This document shows positions 33,814 to 46,890 of a stretch of DNA of 64,000 bases, in pieces; position 1 is the stretch's first letter, and every line of letters starts with the position of its first letter. Below the pieces are notes generated by a model. The model did no database searches and was not told the origin of the DNA. It was given only the letters and a program-made list of their open reading frames with translations. The position numbers were made by a program, and so were the translations under genes. This DNA is from Pezizomycotina sp. ARF18 (lineage: Eukaryota; Ascomycota), in contig AZLU01000219.1 of assembly GCA_002224055.1 (NCBI GenBank), forward strand, positions 1-64,000. Reading direction: 5' to 3'.

Positions 33814-35805
33814 TTGCACATCCCGAAGTGTTATTACAGCGATCGCATCCTCAAATACCTGGTTCCTTCTCGTCCGACACGTGGAAGATCCCAAGGCTAA
33901 TCATACGTGGACAAGGACTGAAGAATTGGGACTAAAACAATCCTGGACCACGATCATGTAATATAAATATTTTTCTTACTGGGGTTCAAATTTGTCAGGT
34001 CATACAGGGCAGGGGTAGCCAGCTCTGTAGAACTTTGTTTGTCAGGCATATCGCCTGGGTTGCTTTCACGATCCTTTGAATTTTGTATACCCCTGCTTAT
34101 ACCGAGTATGGCCTCTGAACTAGTAATAAATGTTTTCCTTGCAGAATACTGTGCTCTTCTTTTAGAGCGCTGGGGCCTGCTCGGAAGGTCCGCGAGTGTT
34201 CTGGGGACCAATGGTCTGGACGCATATTCTACTGATTGGTCCTGGTGGGTGGTGGAGATGCGTCAGCCGCAGCGAAGGAGTCATAGCTAAACACGTCATA
34301 TGGGTGTGGAAGAAACAAAACAATGCGGTGGTCGAGAACTTTTCCGAAGGATTTTCTCGCACAACAATGGTGCCAAGTTGTCGCCGGTGCGAGCACAGAA
34401 AATATACCTGCGCGCCTCGAGGACACGTGTGAATATTATTTGGACAGGTCCATCAGCGATTTCGAAAATGCATAGCAAACCTTTGCGATATGTTTGTGAG
34501 GCAGAAGGCGTTGGGGTTTCCTGATTATTTGATTTTATCCGTATCGCTCAGAACAACCGGACGCACGTAATGCGACCAGGATCCATTATAGCCTAAAATA
34601 ATTGTCGGTATGCATTTCTTTGTTCAATTGCTACTAATCCTTCGTGAACTGAGCCTCTGCTGGGCGTTATTACTATCGTGAATATATTACCCACTCGTTT
34701 TATTCTGCAAAATGGACTTATAGAGAGCCCGCGTGTCGAATAAGACCGCTCTCTATATATACAGTCATGTTAAGAGAGTCATTTGATATAATATACCATG
34801 TGGGCCTCGACAGACCACACTATATCTTCGTTCCGTTCTATTTTTAAAAAGGAGAGACACAAATTCGCCTTTGTGGTTGGATTTTCCGACAATTTTTTAG
34901 GGCATGGGTTCGGGGTCCCCTGATTGACTATTTCATTAATTTCGCGGCTTTTCGGAAGCTGACGGTAGATCCGCACAGCCAGGATACAACGGTTCTATTC
35001 TGGAACTGCCGTAACTGCTAGCCCTTCGCGATCAATCGGAAAGCTAGCAAATAAAGTGAACTGGGGGGAATTTCAATTGTCGGTTAAGTTCCCAAGAAAG
35101 CTTGAAGTACAACATGGCGGTGATAAGCTTTTCCAGTTCCGCACCTCAGTAATACCTTTTGGTACGTATTCAAGTATTTTCTTTTACTCAGGTTCCTTAA
35201 TAAAGGAGTCCTTGCAGATCCTGTGGAACGTGGCTGTGGCTAGTAGGGGGGTCCTTGAATCCTTCCAATGAGAGCTTGAAACGGCAACGATCCAAGGATT
35301 CGGAACACAGTAATATGAGCTCATCTACAGCAGACCGCTGGGATATTATTTGAACAAAGAACTTGCAACTTTTTGTGACGGCTATTCTGTACAAGAATCA
35401 GGTTCGCCGTATTGTCAAGATGCGGTGCCTTGCATAGTCATACCATCGTACGGGCAGTTAAAAAGAACTCTGAGGTGTGGATACAGTATGCACGGTTCGC
35501 ACATTTCAACTTTTTGACAGGGACAGCCTCGTTCTATGAATCGCTTATGTTTACTTTCCGGTTATACTTCCACAGATTGGACCTTATTCCGGGAATTATT
35601 GGTCGTCAATCATAGCTGCTATCTTACTCTATAGTAGTGTAATGGAATCGAATAGAGGCCTCCAGTGATTATAAAAGACAGAACATCCGGCCCTCCTGGC
35701 TACCTTCATTCGCCAGTCTCATCCACACATCTAAAACATCCTACACACGACACGCCGTCCACACTCCTAGAATACTCCTTACCTTAAACCACTCCGTAAA
35801 TCATC
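33814..35805. other. Intergenic, no supported gene
   Basis: Open frames at 33954-34211, 34039-34524 and 35056-35271 overlap on both strands and carry no domain. A GGGGTTCAAAT motif at 33981-33991 resembles a tRNA-type B box but has no partner. A sequence starting ACAGTCATGTTAAGAGAG at 34761 resembles a Tc1-type end but has no second end. Confidence 0.35.
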
Positions 35806-36155
35806 ATGCAGTTCTCCGTCGTCATCGCTTCCTTCATCGCCGCCGCCGGGTAAGCTTAATTTCCCTCTTCGCATTTCAAGAGCCCTCGTTGTAAGCTAAC
35901 ATTCTTCCTCATCTAACAGGCTCGTTGCCGCCAACGGCGACTTCGCATGCCTCCACAGCACACCACCACCGTTATCCCCCGCACAAGACATGCCACGGCC
36001 CCAAGTGCCTCATCGCCTGCCCGACCCCTAAGCCCTCGCTTGTCACCGTCCCTTGCAACTGCCCAACCGCCGTCGTTACGAAGTACGGCTGCCCGACCGG
36101 TTGCAACAACTGCCCCCGACGACCAAGCTGGTTCACGCTCCTTCCTGCAAGGAAT
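35806..36155 (+). CDS. Small secreted cysteine-rich protein, frame broken
   Basis: Exon 1 starts at the ATG at 35806 and encodes MQFSVVIASFIAAAG. After a 70-base intron (35850-35919, GTAAGC donor, CTAAC branch, AACAG) it continues LVAANGDFACLHS, giving a signal peptide of about 19 residues. Downstream frames encode a Cys-rich domain with CHGPKCLIACPTPKP, VPCNCPTAVVTKYGCPTGC and NNCP. The region reads in more than one frame and is therefore interrupted in this sequence. The overall form (signal peptide, short, Cys/Pro/Thr-rich) is that of a secreted structural or effector-like protein. It sits between RBR-3 and RBR-4. A cluster of TATAAA- and CACC-type promoter motifs lies upstream at 35660-35800. 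Confidence 0.55.
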
Positions 36156-36977
36156 TAAATTAAGTTATAATTTTTCGGGCGGGTTGTACTTTGTGTAACT
36201 GTTCTTTTGGTTCTTTGCATGTTTTAGAATAAAATTTGCATCCTTCGTGCATCATTTGTACTCATACCGGCTTTCCTTTTTGTTACTCGTCGAGTCGTTC
36301 TTCTTCAGCATTTTATTGGTGTTTCCGAAGCCCGCTGTTCTATGGATAGCAGCAATCCGGACTGGTCCTGCATGTTTACCAGATAGATCAAAGAATTTAT
36401 ATCTTTAAGGCTGGTGGCCAGTCGCCGCTGTAAAGTAATTGAACATTTTACGTTACATTCAGCATCATCGCCTGAATTTCTATGGGTGTTCTTTCTTTCA
36501 TCATCATGTGATTGGAACCTGATAGTAAAACAAAAGATGGCTAATGAGAGAATCTCTAAAGCGAACTGACGAAGCTGAACTAGATATGCAACTGTTTGGC
36601 CATCATATGTGTATTATAGACATCGCAAAGAAGAAAAATGTGTGAGAACTATAAGACGCAAAGACAGCCTTGAAAACTTGGATGAGATACAGATTATAAA
36701 ATGGCGAGCGTCTGGAATTTGTGCTACATACAATGCAGATCGCCTAAATGTGAACCGTCAGCTTGCTTTACGATGATACCACACCGCGATCTCTCACTTA
36801 CCTCAATGCAGCCTCATAGCGATGAAGAGCTTTTTCTCCTTTACTCGAATTACCCCTCTCAACTACCAAAATACGCCAAACTAAAGGAAGGAACAAGATC
36901 AAACCGCTCAAAAACCTTGAAACTCCAGTAAATACGATGACATGCGTAGAACTGAACTCTTCTTTTCAGTCTCTCCT
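36156..36977. other. Intergenic, no gene seen
   Basis: 3' region of the secreted protein and the region downstream of RBR-4, which ends at 36978 on the minus strand. A plus frame at 36701-36931 is unsupported. Confidence 0.4.
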
Positions 36978-38174
36978 CTACCTCGGAACACATCCTTGAT
37001 ACTGTCCAGTACCAACGTTATAGTATGGCTTACAAGTCCCATACTTGAGTCCACAACTATAGCAAAAGCTCGCTCCGCATCGACACCTGTATTATCGACC
37101 CGCAGTATATTAGCACGAGATTAGGCGAAATGACTCATTGAACCGTTGGGTGTCCGTCCCGCAACGTGGATACGGAACTTACGTCATATGGTTACAGCCA
37201 GCGGTCCTCTCCACGATATTCATACACTTGAAACACCTCCTCCACTTCTCCTTATCGGCGATGCCCAACACCTTTTCCAATCCGCTATCCCACTACAATC
37301 CGTCTCGAAATGGAACTCCTTCTTACAACCCGTACATGTACCGCCTTTGCACCTCCGGCAAACTACCCTACCCCACCTGTACTCGATGATACCCCTTCGG
37401 AAGTGGGATGAACTTCCCGCATGACGGTTTCGCACAGTAAAATCTCTCGGGTGCTGGAGTCGACCACTCGCGCTCCCCGAGGCGGTACAGGTAGTACTCG
37501 TGCTTCGTGAGAGCATTGCGGATGGAAGTAGACGGGATCGTTGAGCAGCAACGCGGCGGATACATTGCTTCGTCGACGGTTGAGAGCATGATGAGGGATT
37601 TTAGACAGGAGCGGCAGTAGATGTGGCCGCAGCTAGGAGGGTAATGCAGCGACGGATGGAGATGCTGTCGGAGCACGCGAGGCATTCGACTGTGGGCACC
37701 GGTACAGCGGGACGGTGCTTGGCGGTGGTAGAGCGGAGAGAGTAACGAGGCCGGAGTGAGTAGCGAGAGGATGAGTCATCGGGGCTGGGCGGCGGAGGAA
37801 CCGGACCGGCGCTTCGGAGCGCGTATGGGGATTGATGAGGGGTCTTGGAAGTGCTGGACAGTGGCTTATTGTCCGTAAAGACCGGGGGTTTGATAGGTGG
37901 AAGGGCCACGGGAGAAGGCGTTGAAGCAGCGGGAGGAGTCGCGACGGGGTAGGATATGATATGGTCTGAGAAAGACAAGACGCATTAATTCGACCGATAA
38001 GTCGAAGATTCAAACGGAAGCAAAGGGGGAAGGGGATTACCTTGCTATCCACCTCTTTAGCCGAGTTGCGAAGCTTATACGTCGACCGCTGAGTCTGTTT
38101 CCTCTCTCTGAGCGGGGCACTCGTCTTTGGCTCATTGGAGTCATCGGTCGTGGGCTACCGGGCGTTCTAGCCAT
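36978..38174 (-). CDS. RBR-4: RBR-type E3, several frame breaks
   Basis: Likely start at the ATG at 38174 (MARTPGSPRPMTPMSQRRVP), then an intron ending near 37979 (pyrimidine-rich CTTTCTCAG). The N-terminal region is Pro/Ser-rich and carries SPYALRSAG, SSRYSLRPRYSLRS and KHRPAVPVP. RING1: VECLACSDSIS, SCGHIYCRSCLKSL, DEAMYPPRCC. IBR: ERFYCAKPSCGKF, VVCRRCKGGTCTGCKK, FHFETDC. Rcat: RRCFKCMNIVERTAGCNHMT, intron 37182-37087 (96 bases, GTAAGT, phase 2), then CRCGASFCYSCGLKYGTCK; stop at 36978-36980. Breaks occur near 37655 (one missing C restores PPSCGHIYC), near 37395 and near 37255. The catalytic GC-N-H motif is canonical. It is the last copy before the Copia insertion. Confidence 0.7.
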
Positions 38175-38979
38175 CTCGAGGGAGACGTCGCGCTCGCGTC
38201 GCGTTTACAAATTCCTTTGTCAGTCGTTGCGGTGAGGCTCTTCGGGAGCTAGTCAGCCTTGGCAACGAAGAAGCTATAATCTCGATAGATTGATGGAGTC
38301 TTATGAAGCTGTCTGAATGAACTTGACCAGACGCGTTGATGCTTCCTAGGAACTCTTACAGCGCGAACAATGCTCGGATTAATATAGAGATATAATAGGT
38401 GAAAGGGACGCGATGACGAAGGAAGGGAGGAGAGCTCACGCAGTTATAGCTCTTCCGACGCCAAGACGGATGGAGTCATTCGTGTGGGGCGAAATCCAGA
38501 TCACTACAAAAAAATACGTGCAAATTACCAAAAGCGCATCTAGCGTCAATAAACCATACACGTGATTGATATCAGAACGAATGGCGGGCGTATGGGAGGG
38601 TAAATGCCCTTCGATGGAAGTAATGGTATAAGTTTGTCTTATTGCGAAGTATGAGTAAGCCTATAGAACGCTTCAGGACCTCCATACCGCTTTTTCGGAA
38701 GCTATTAGTGATGAATTTTCTACATCCGTTTAGCTACTTGATTCGAATCCAACGCGGAGACATCCATCCTTACAGCTTTCGTTACTCGGGTTTTCTCACG
38801 AGCGCCATTCCCCCCCGTCAATGAACTTCACGGACTGCTCCCGGATCGTCTTAACCTCGGAAGAGGGTGGTGAGAGGACCACTGCGGTGACGTCAGAATC
38901 CAATATTTCTTTGATATTGCTCGGTCAATTTTCGTAACTATTTGAGATTTCACGATAATAGCGGCCTATAGTTATTTTA
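38175..38979. other. Intergenic, upstream of RBR-4, left flank of Copia
   Basis: Promoter side of RBR-4. No gene recognised; a plus frame at 38642-38824 has no support. The last five bases (38975-38979, TTTTA) are the left copy of the Copia target duplication. Confidence 0.45.
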
Positions 38980-39221
38980 TGTAGGATGAAGATTAAAAAT
39001 TGTTAATTGCATGAAGAACAAAACTATCTACCGAGGGTAGTATCCTGCCGTTTATATACAAAAGGAATTCCATATAAAACGAATCTTCACGATGTTAATA
39101 TCTCGCATCGATACATACCGTTTATTACAGAGCTTGGCCGAGGTCGGTTGATACATAGCGCTGCGGGCAATTCTCGATATATTTATGTCATTTAATATTC
39201 CTTTACTACTTACATCCAACA
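38980..39221 (-). repeat. Copia LTR, left copy (3' LTR of the element)
   Basis: 242 bases from TGTAGGATG to CATCCAACA. It aligns along its whole length with the copy at 43796-44037. Confidence 0.9.
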
Positions 39222-42200
39222 GCCTCCTTACCCGCTGCGGCCGAGGCCTCCCTATTCTTTACGATCTAGAATAGGGCGCACTCCTAGCGCCTACCTTAGT
39301 TTAACGAATGCCGGTAGAGCTAGCGGTTTAGTAAATATATCGGCGACGTTATCGGCCGATACGACGCGCGCTAGCGCGATCTATAATCTTTAATTTTCTC
39401 CCTAATAAAATAATATTTAATGTCGATATACTTAGTTCGTTTATTAACGTTGCGAGCCGCGTTTATAGCTAGGTAGTAGGCGCTCGTATTATTAATTTTT
39501 AATTTAACGGGAATTATCTTCTCGTTGCTAGTAGCCCCGGTCTGCTAGTTTATAAGTAGACTTAACCGAAGTATCCTTCTAAGCTATACTACTCTTAAGT
39601 CGCGGCGCTAAGTACCGTATATTCTACCTCCGTTATTAAAATGGCGACGGTAGTTTATTTACGAGATACGAACGATACTACTTCTTCCGTATATTATAAA
39701 GGCGTAGCTACTAACTAAGCGGCGATCTTTAGCTCGAGCGAAGTCGCTATCTATATATCCCTAAGGCTATATCTCTCTATCGGTACTACTTGGGCCGAAG
39801 CGTAGGCTATACTTACGCGTCTTCTATAGATAGCGTAGTAACCGCTATATCGCGGTATATTACGAGTCCCTAGGTATATAGTAAAGGTAGCTAATTCTAA
39901 CTAAGCGAAGGCTAGTTCTAGGCGCGTCTAAACCGTTAAATACTAAGTTCCTCTAAGTTTACTACGATAGTCTTTCGGTCTAACGATTTAATTCTCCTCG
40001 GGACGGCGTAGCGCGAGATATTAAATTATTAGTATCGCCGCGACTACGTAGTTCTATATACTATAACGTTAAAGTAATCTATCGATATACGCCTCTACGA
40101 TAAGTATATCGTTCTTTTACGGCGATTCCTCTCGATTTAAGCTCCTAAGAAGTATACCGCGTCATTAAATTACTTAATATTAAGCCGTTTAAATAACTCT
40201 TCTTTAATCTTATCGGCTAATTTATTATATAATAATAATAAGTTATCGATAAATATAAGAATATATATACTAACGCCTCCCGTATCGATATCTCTTAAGC
40301 TATAGTATATACTCGTATTATAGAGTAATCGATATAATCCTATACTAGTTAGTACTTTATAAAGTTTACTATTCTAGATTAATAGCGAGATACGTAGGCT
40401 ATATATTAATTTAGTAAGGCGGAGTAGTATACTGCGCTTTACGCGTTAGTTCGTTAAGAGTCGTTCTATATTAGTATGTACTCTTTAGGCGCGAGTATAT
40501 TTACTTACTAATTAGGCGCTAGATTCCTCTAAAAATATAGAGGTAATATCTCTATATCGTACCTCGAGATCTAACGCGGCGGCTACCGCTAGAATAGCGC
40601 GGGCTATAGAGAATTTAACGACTAGTAAATATATATCGTTATTTTATTAATCCTATAGATAGCCTAGAACTACTAGTCTTACCTTATAGTGAACGATCTT
40701 ATTCTAAGCGTTTTATTTACGGCGAAGTATCTACTTTAGCGGTAGTAGACGCTACTACTCGATTTTTCTTATACTCGTTTAAATCAATTCCTATATACTA
40801 TACTTTTCTAATAAGAGTAGTTCTTTCTTTATTACTATCTATTATTTTACTTTCTCCGGCGATTATATTACCTAAGCGTAGGTAACGATATCTAGATCTC
40901 CGATATCCTAATATACGGCGAGGGCTACCGCGTTGGTAGGAGTTAAGGAGCTACTCTAAGCGGCGAGTATAGAATTATTATACTCGATCTATCGCGGTAG
41001 ATTTAATCTGGCGGCTATCGTAAAATAAGAGGTTTATAGTACTTACGCCGAGTTAGATTATATACTCTAACTATCTTGTCGCTACCTTTAAATCCTATAT
41101 ATTTCCCTTTCTATACTCTTATAGCGAGTTTATTAGTAGGATAATAATTCTTTACCTATATATTAGTACTAAACGGGTATAGTTTACTAATATCTAGTTT
41201 ATAGCCTCGATATGCCTCGTAGGGCGTCTTACCGCGAAGTACCTTCGTAGGTAATATATTCCTTAGTTTATAAATATATTAAGCGGCTTCTCCCTATAGA
41301 TAAAGTAGTAGATCTATATTATAAAGCGCCGCGCGCGCCTTATTTATAATAGTTAGTAGAAAGCGTTCTGCTACTCTGTTCTAGCTATAATCGTTCGGCG
41401 TATACCGCTACTACTCGATACCGTATAAGGCTAGCATATCCTTAAATTTGCTATCGTTTAACTAATCGCTATACTTACCGCCGCTATTATAATGAACGAC
41501 GAGAATAGGGTATAACGGTACTAAATCGTAGCTTCTCGAGTTAGAGCGCTTTGCGGCGTATTTAATAATTCGCGCCTTAATCTATTTATTTATTATCTAC
41601 TAATTATTCTTCTTATTACTATATAGAAGTATCTAGCCGTATCGAGTTGTATCGTTAACTATACTATTAAATCTACTACTATTTCCTAAACTCTACTATT
41701 TACGGGGCGCTATCTATATATCTATATAAATCTTTCGTAGAGGCGTGGTTTCTCGAGTCGTTAGCGCTCGGGCGTTTAACGGCATATACTTACTTATTAT
41801 ATATACTTCGTAGGGACGTTAAATATACGTACCCTCTATAATAGTTATACCTAGATCTTATAATAAACGACGAAGATTAATTTTATTTAAATAGCTAAGG
41901 GCCTAGTACTATTCCTACGCTATTCACTCTATCCTTACGACGAGCGCCTATTTACTATATATTGAGCTAGTTCGTGGTGGTTTATTACTATTTTATAGCT
42001 ATAGGAATATCCTTTCTACTTAGGCGCTTAAAGAGCGATTTTACCCGTTTTATAGTATTAAAACGTTAGTACGTCTTAATCTGAGAGATTAAACGTAGTC
42101 TCGTTTAACTAACTGTACTACTGATAGTAGCTTAGCTTATCTAAATTCCTTATAATAATAGACGCCGGTTATCGTAACGACTCGGTGTTTACTATTAATA

Positions 42201-43795
42201 TTTACTTTAAGGCGTACGTTTCCGATATAAGTAACTAAAACGACGTAATTATCCCCTATACGTACGCGGCGAGGTAGTTTAAGCTATATCGGCTCCGCGA
42301 AATCTTCCTATTATCCTATAATATAATTACTATTTACGCTATCGGCGTACTACTAACCGTTATTTAAACTAGCACGGTACGCCTCGTAATACTATTCTAA
42401 AGTATTATTATTTCGCTTATATTTTACGGCTATCTATATTTATTTTTATCTTCTTTATAGTTTACGGCTAAAGCGGCGCCTTCTAGCTTATAGTTAGACG
42501 CGTAGTTAGCGGCGGGCTAGCGTAGAAGAAGTCTATCTCGTTCCTCTAGCGTTATCTAAATAATACTATTAGCCGGCGCTATCTCTATAATTAAACCAGT
42601 CTAAAATCCTTCTTATTACTAGCGTTAATCGTAAGATCGAACGCTATAGTAGTAGTACTATATATAGCTATATTCTCCGTATATATAGTACTATACTCCC
42701 TACATCGATACGCTTCGCGGTAGCGCGCCTTACTAATTACTATAGCTACTAAATCCTTTGCGGCTAAACTTCTAGAGAGCGTCCGCGCTATCTTAATACG
42801 TTCTACTTCCTTTTACTACTATCGGTATTTATATTACTACTAATATCCTTATTACCGCGCCTATTCTTATTACTATATAGCCATATCGTTATTACTCTTA
42901 TTCTTTTTTCCGGGCGCGGCTTATATCGGCGCCGGATTTATCGTACGTAAGCTTCTATACTTTCTAACGTACTTCTTTTTAGCTTAGTAGACTTATTACT
43001 TACTCGAGATTATCATAACGCCTCCTACTACTATTAGTAACGTAATAAAAGATAATACGGTATTATATAACTTAGCAATCTTTAAGATATTCTTAATAAG
43101 CTAATTATCGCAGAGTCCCGAGTCAAGAGCCTTTAGTTTACCTACTATCCTTTCGCGCGTTAATATACGTATATATAGTATCGTCGTCTTCCTAGTATAT
43201 ACTTATTAGCTAAAGTTCTAATATTTACCGATTCGTCTCGTTATTTACGAAGTTTATAGATTTAAGGGCTATCTAAACAGCCTATACCCTTCGTTTTCGG
43301 CGTCAAAGTAATAATCTACTCGATTCCTACCACAGAAGTAATAAGTACTATCACCGCATCGTAACGAGCCTATTCATCTTTACTAAGCTTCTCATCCGAG
43401 GTCTTAGATTTTACGATAGTATCGCGAGCTTTAATATACGCAGTTCTATAAGCATACGCCTCTCCAGAGTAGCTAGTCGCTACTCTACTTAAGTAGTAAA
43501 ATAGATTATAGCGAATCGTTTATTATACGATACTAGATAGCTCGGGTATACTCGGCGCTATACGATAAGTATCTTCTATTAGGGTTAGCGGGCGTGATAT
43601 TAGGATTATTTACTCTACTATAGCCGAGCGTACTCGTAATACCTCGCGACAGCGCGACGGGCGGCGAGATAAGAATAGAGTTATCCTTAAGAACGTACTA
43701 CGTCACGAGCTTCGCGACGTTACTATCTAAGATCCAGATTACCGTTTTAAGATAGCGCGGGATGTGGCTATTACTTTTATATAATATTACTACCA

Positions 43796-44037
43796 TATAG
43801 GATAAAGATTAAAAAATTATTAATTATATAAAGAATAAAACTATCTACCGAGGTAGTATCCTGCCGTTTATATATAAAAGGAATTCTATATAAAACGAAT
43901 CTTTACGATGTTATATCCTCGTATCGATACATGCCGTTCATTATAGAGCTCGGCCGAGGTCGGTCGATGCATAGCGCTGCGGGCAATTCTCGATGTATTC
44001 GTGTCGTTTGATGTTCCTTTACTACTTACATCCAACA
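43796..44037 (-). repeat. Copia LTR, right copy (5' LTR of the element)
   Basis: 242 bases, the same length as the left copy and ending in the same CATCCAACA. It is followed directly by TTTTA, the right target-site duplicate. Confidence 0.9.
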
Positions 44038-44267
44038 TTTTAGATCTAAAGAAATATTTAGGTGCCCTCAATGAAAGTTTTCCGTGGAGAGTAGAAGTTT
44101 GTTATCATTATTGCTTCCCAGAACTCGTTTTAGTACCCTGCAAACTTAAGGATATGTTTAGTATTATATGTTGGATGTTCTATTCGCCGCCTCCTAAACT
44201 GCAGCTTACGCCAGTTCAAAAACATCAACCTAACCATTTTACGAATTCCTCAATTTCCTCGAATATA

Positions 44268-45830
44268 TCAAGCAAATGAACCCGACTTGCAGAACTCGCG
44301 CTTTTCCCTCGAATGGAGCATTGGATTACTTAGTAGCCGTCCTCCTTGTACACCCATATGGTAAAGACACTTGCAATAATTCTCGCCGCCCCTCATTTTG
44401 TATTCGCGATCGCATTTGTAGCAGAAAAAACCGCCACATCGGCACCTAAAACCAGAGAAAAGTAAGGTTGAGGCCCACTCTTATTAGCAAAAGCAAAGCT
44501 TTCTTACTGACGTCGAGAATATAGAGGGCGTACATACGAGATTGCATTGCAGCCTTCAATACGTTCCACCATAGTGTTACATTTGGGGCATTTCTTCCAA
44601 CCATTCTTCGTACCAAGAGCCATGATCTGTTAATTTCGCCATCCTGGCTACAGGCATCCTCGTGGAATGCCTTCTTGCAGTTCGTACACGCATAGGTCTT
44701 GCAATCCTTATCCGGACAGATCACTTTCTCCATTTTCCGGTAACTTTCCCGATAAGTCTGCTGCACTGCGGATCGGGCAATACAACCTATCTTTTGGAGG
44801 GATTTGTACTCTTCCGCCTTTGCGAGGTATTCCTTTAGCTCCTTCTTATTCAACGCACCGTTGATGACGCGCCTCTGATTGCTTCACTACAGCAGGAAGG
44901 GGGATACATTGACTCGTTCTTGAGGCATTGAGAATCATTGCCTTTAGGCATGGGCGGCAGAAGTCATGACTGCATCTGAGATTTTAATAGCTTTGGCTTT
45001 GGAAATGGCTTCCAGCACGCGACGCACTGGTGGTCGCGGGGGACGGGCACGTATTTAGTACGCTTGTTCGGGCGCGGAGTTGGATCACTCTCGCTGAGCG
45101 TTTACGAGGATTAATAGCGTCCTTGGTGTGGCAAGAGTCGTAGCGTGGTGAGTACTGTCCTTCTCCCTGTCACTCACCGTAACAGTGAGCTCAGAATTTG
45201 TCGCCTGGTTGGTCGGAATCTGATCACCATGATCGAGAGTTTCAGGTTGCTCGTTGATTTGGTTGCATCGTGGTTTCGGTCTCGGCGTGGAGTTCCTCGA
45301 TTTCATTCTCTGAGAGTTCCTGTTCTTCGGCGGTGACTTGCGATCTGCAGGTCTCAGATTCTACATCTTCTCCGGGGGCGTCGTCTTCTTCGGCGGCGTC
45401 TTGGGTATCGATTGCCTCATTGGTTCTGTCTTCACCTTGATCTTCAACTTCGTCCTCAACGTCTTCTACCTCATTTTCATTGTCTTCGCCTTCGCTCAAG
45501 CTAAAATCTGGCTCCACATGCTCGTTTTCTTTCTCGTGTTCTTTGAGGTTGTGGGCTTCGACCGCCGGTTTAGTGGGCCTCAAGGTCAGGCTGTTCATTT
45601 ACAGTTTTTTCCTAGTAACCTTTTGATGATATTTTCGGTGACTTCGTTTTCCTTGTCGCTGGACTCATTATTATTCTTATCAGCGGATCCTTTATCGAAA
45701 TGACTGTTACGAGTCGGCAGTGTCCCGTGATTTCCGCTCTGATTGCGATTTTGAAGGGGTGCCGGTACCGAGTGGATGGCACCCGGAGGACCGTTGGTCT
45801 TCTTAGTAGCTTCTTAAAGACAGCCTTCAA
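44268..45830 (-). CDS. RBR-5: RBR-type E3 with acidic N-terminus, several frame breaks
   Basis: The N-terminal part (about 45830-45085) includes a basic start (AVFKKLLRRPTVLRV) and a strongly acidic stretch (EGEDNENEVEDVEDEVEDQG). RING1, at about 45030-44900 in pieces, has CVACWKPF, SHDFCRPCLKAMILNAS and NESMYPPSCC. The linker is NKKELKEYLAKAEEYKSLQK. IBR: KVICPDKDCKTYACTNCKK and FHEDAC. Rcat: KKCPKCNTMVERIEGCNAIS, intron 44537-44446 (92 bases, GTATGT, phase 2), then CRCGGFFCYKCDREYKM and a C-terminus ending CKSGSFA at 44268. The His of GC-x-H is Ala. The copy ends 230 bases from the right Copia LTR, so the insertion did not enter this gene. A TATTTATA-like box lies near 46098. Confidence 0.65.
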
Positions 45831-46890
45831 TGGAGCCCGGTCGCGCTACGGATGGCTTTAGTACCGCCATTGCAGTAATTTTAGGTATTATCAAGTAATG
45901 AACGAGTGGAAAGGCTAGTTTATTATTTTGAACAGCAAATATTAAGGATTACCACCGATGTAAGTTTTTTAAATAATTATGTGATTTTCTTGACGAGCTG
46001 TTAGTGAATGTAAATAGTTTGGAGATGCGTATATTGTATATGGTAAGAGATGAGAGAAGAAAAAAAGACAGGAAGACCTCGACGTCCAATGAAGGGGTAT
46101 TTATAGACGTTGTAGAGTCCCTATCTCGCTCTATCGAGTTCTATGACATGTAACCTTTCTGTTTCCTTTAAACGTTGAGGAAGTATCGAATTGAACATTC
46201 TAAATGTTCGACGTTACGAACATGGACTCCAGTCGAACAAATACCACTCGGAACCAATAATAGTTGTGACGAGGAAATTCTATGGACTCAAAGAGAAACC
46301 TCGAGTGCGTAACTGTTCTGCAAGATTGTTTCTAGTTTCCTTGCGATCTACACGGGGAGAATGTTCGAGGAAAGAAAAAACTATATGAATCCAGAAAAAA
46401 AGGCAGCAGACTCGTAGCTATGGCATCGAAATTGGCTTTGGATCCCAAGATCTTCCTGTAACTATACTCAAAGTAGAAGCTTAACAAGACCAGCTGGAAG
46501 CAGAATACTCTACGGACTGTATCCGCATTTTCTGGACGAAAGAACACATTCAATAACTTAGGAATTGGCACAAGATGCCGAACGGTATGGATGCTTCGAT
46601 AGTATGCAAGGTGATTCACTAGCCTCCCTTAACTCCTCTAACTATCACCCAGCATACTTAAGTAACTCAGTAAAGAACAAATTAGCTGCAATACTAGATT
46701 TCCTGGTATTTCTTTGAGAGTTTATCAGGTTAAATGCGAGTACTTTGCTGCTTTCTCGTGTGAAGAACCCTAAACTGACGTATTTTCTCCCGGAATCTAT
46801 TCGTGCTTAATTAATTCTTTTACTTCTATCCTTTGCATAGGCATATCTCCTGAATTTTCCAGGAGTTAGCAAAGCTTTCAGCACTCCCAA
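45831..46890. other. Intergenic between RBR-5 and RBR-6
   Basis: Promoter region of RBR-5 and the region downstream of RBR-6. The frames at 46191-46388 (plus) and 46332-46619 (minus) overlap and are unsupported. Confidence 0.4.

Larger units (their letters stand above)
38980..44037 (-). mobile_element. Copia-superfamily LTR retrotransposon, RIP-mutated fossil
   Basis: The element is 5058 bases long, bounded by two 242-base LTRs and a 5-base target duplication TTTTA (38975-38979 and 44038-44042). Coding parts read on the minus strand, so its own 5' end is on the right. Remnants of the reverse transcriptase (the YxDD-box neighbourhood at about 40220-40270) and of the C-terminal RNase H (HIDIKYYFIRE-like stretch at about 39370-39440) identify it as Copia (Ty1-like). 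A TGG-type primer-binding site borders the right LTR. CA/TG dinucleotides are nearly absent from the interior, so it is heavily RIP-mutated and broken throughout. The two LTRs differ mainly by transitions, as RIP would leave. Confidence 0.9.

Noticed and set aside
34755-34800. ACAGTCATGTTAAGAGAG, possible Tc1-type transposon end
   Set aside because: Only the first six bases match the other two ends and no partner was found.
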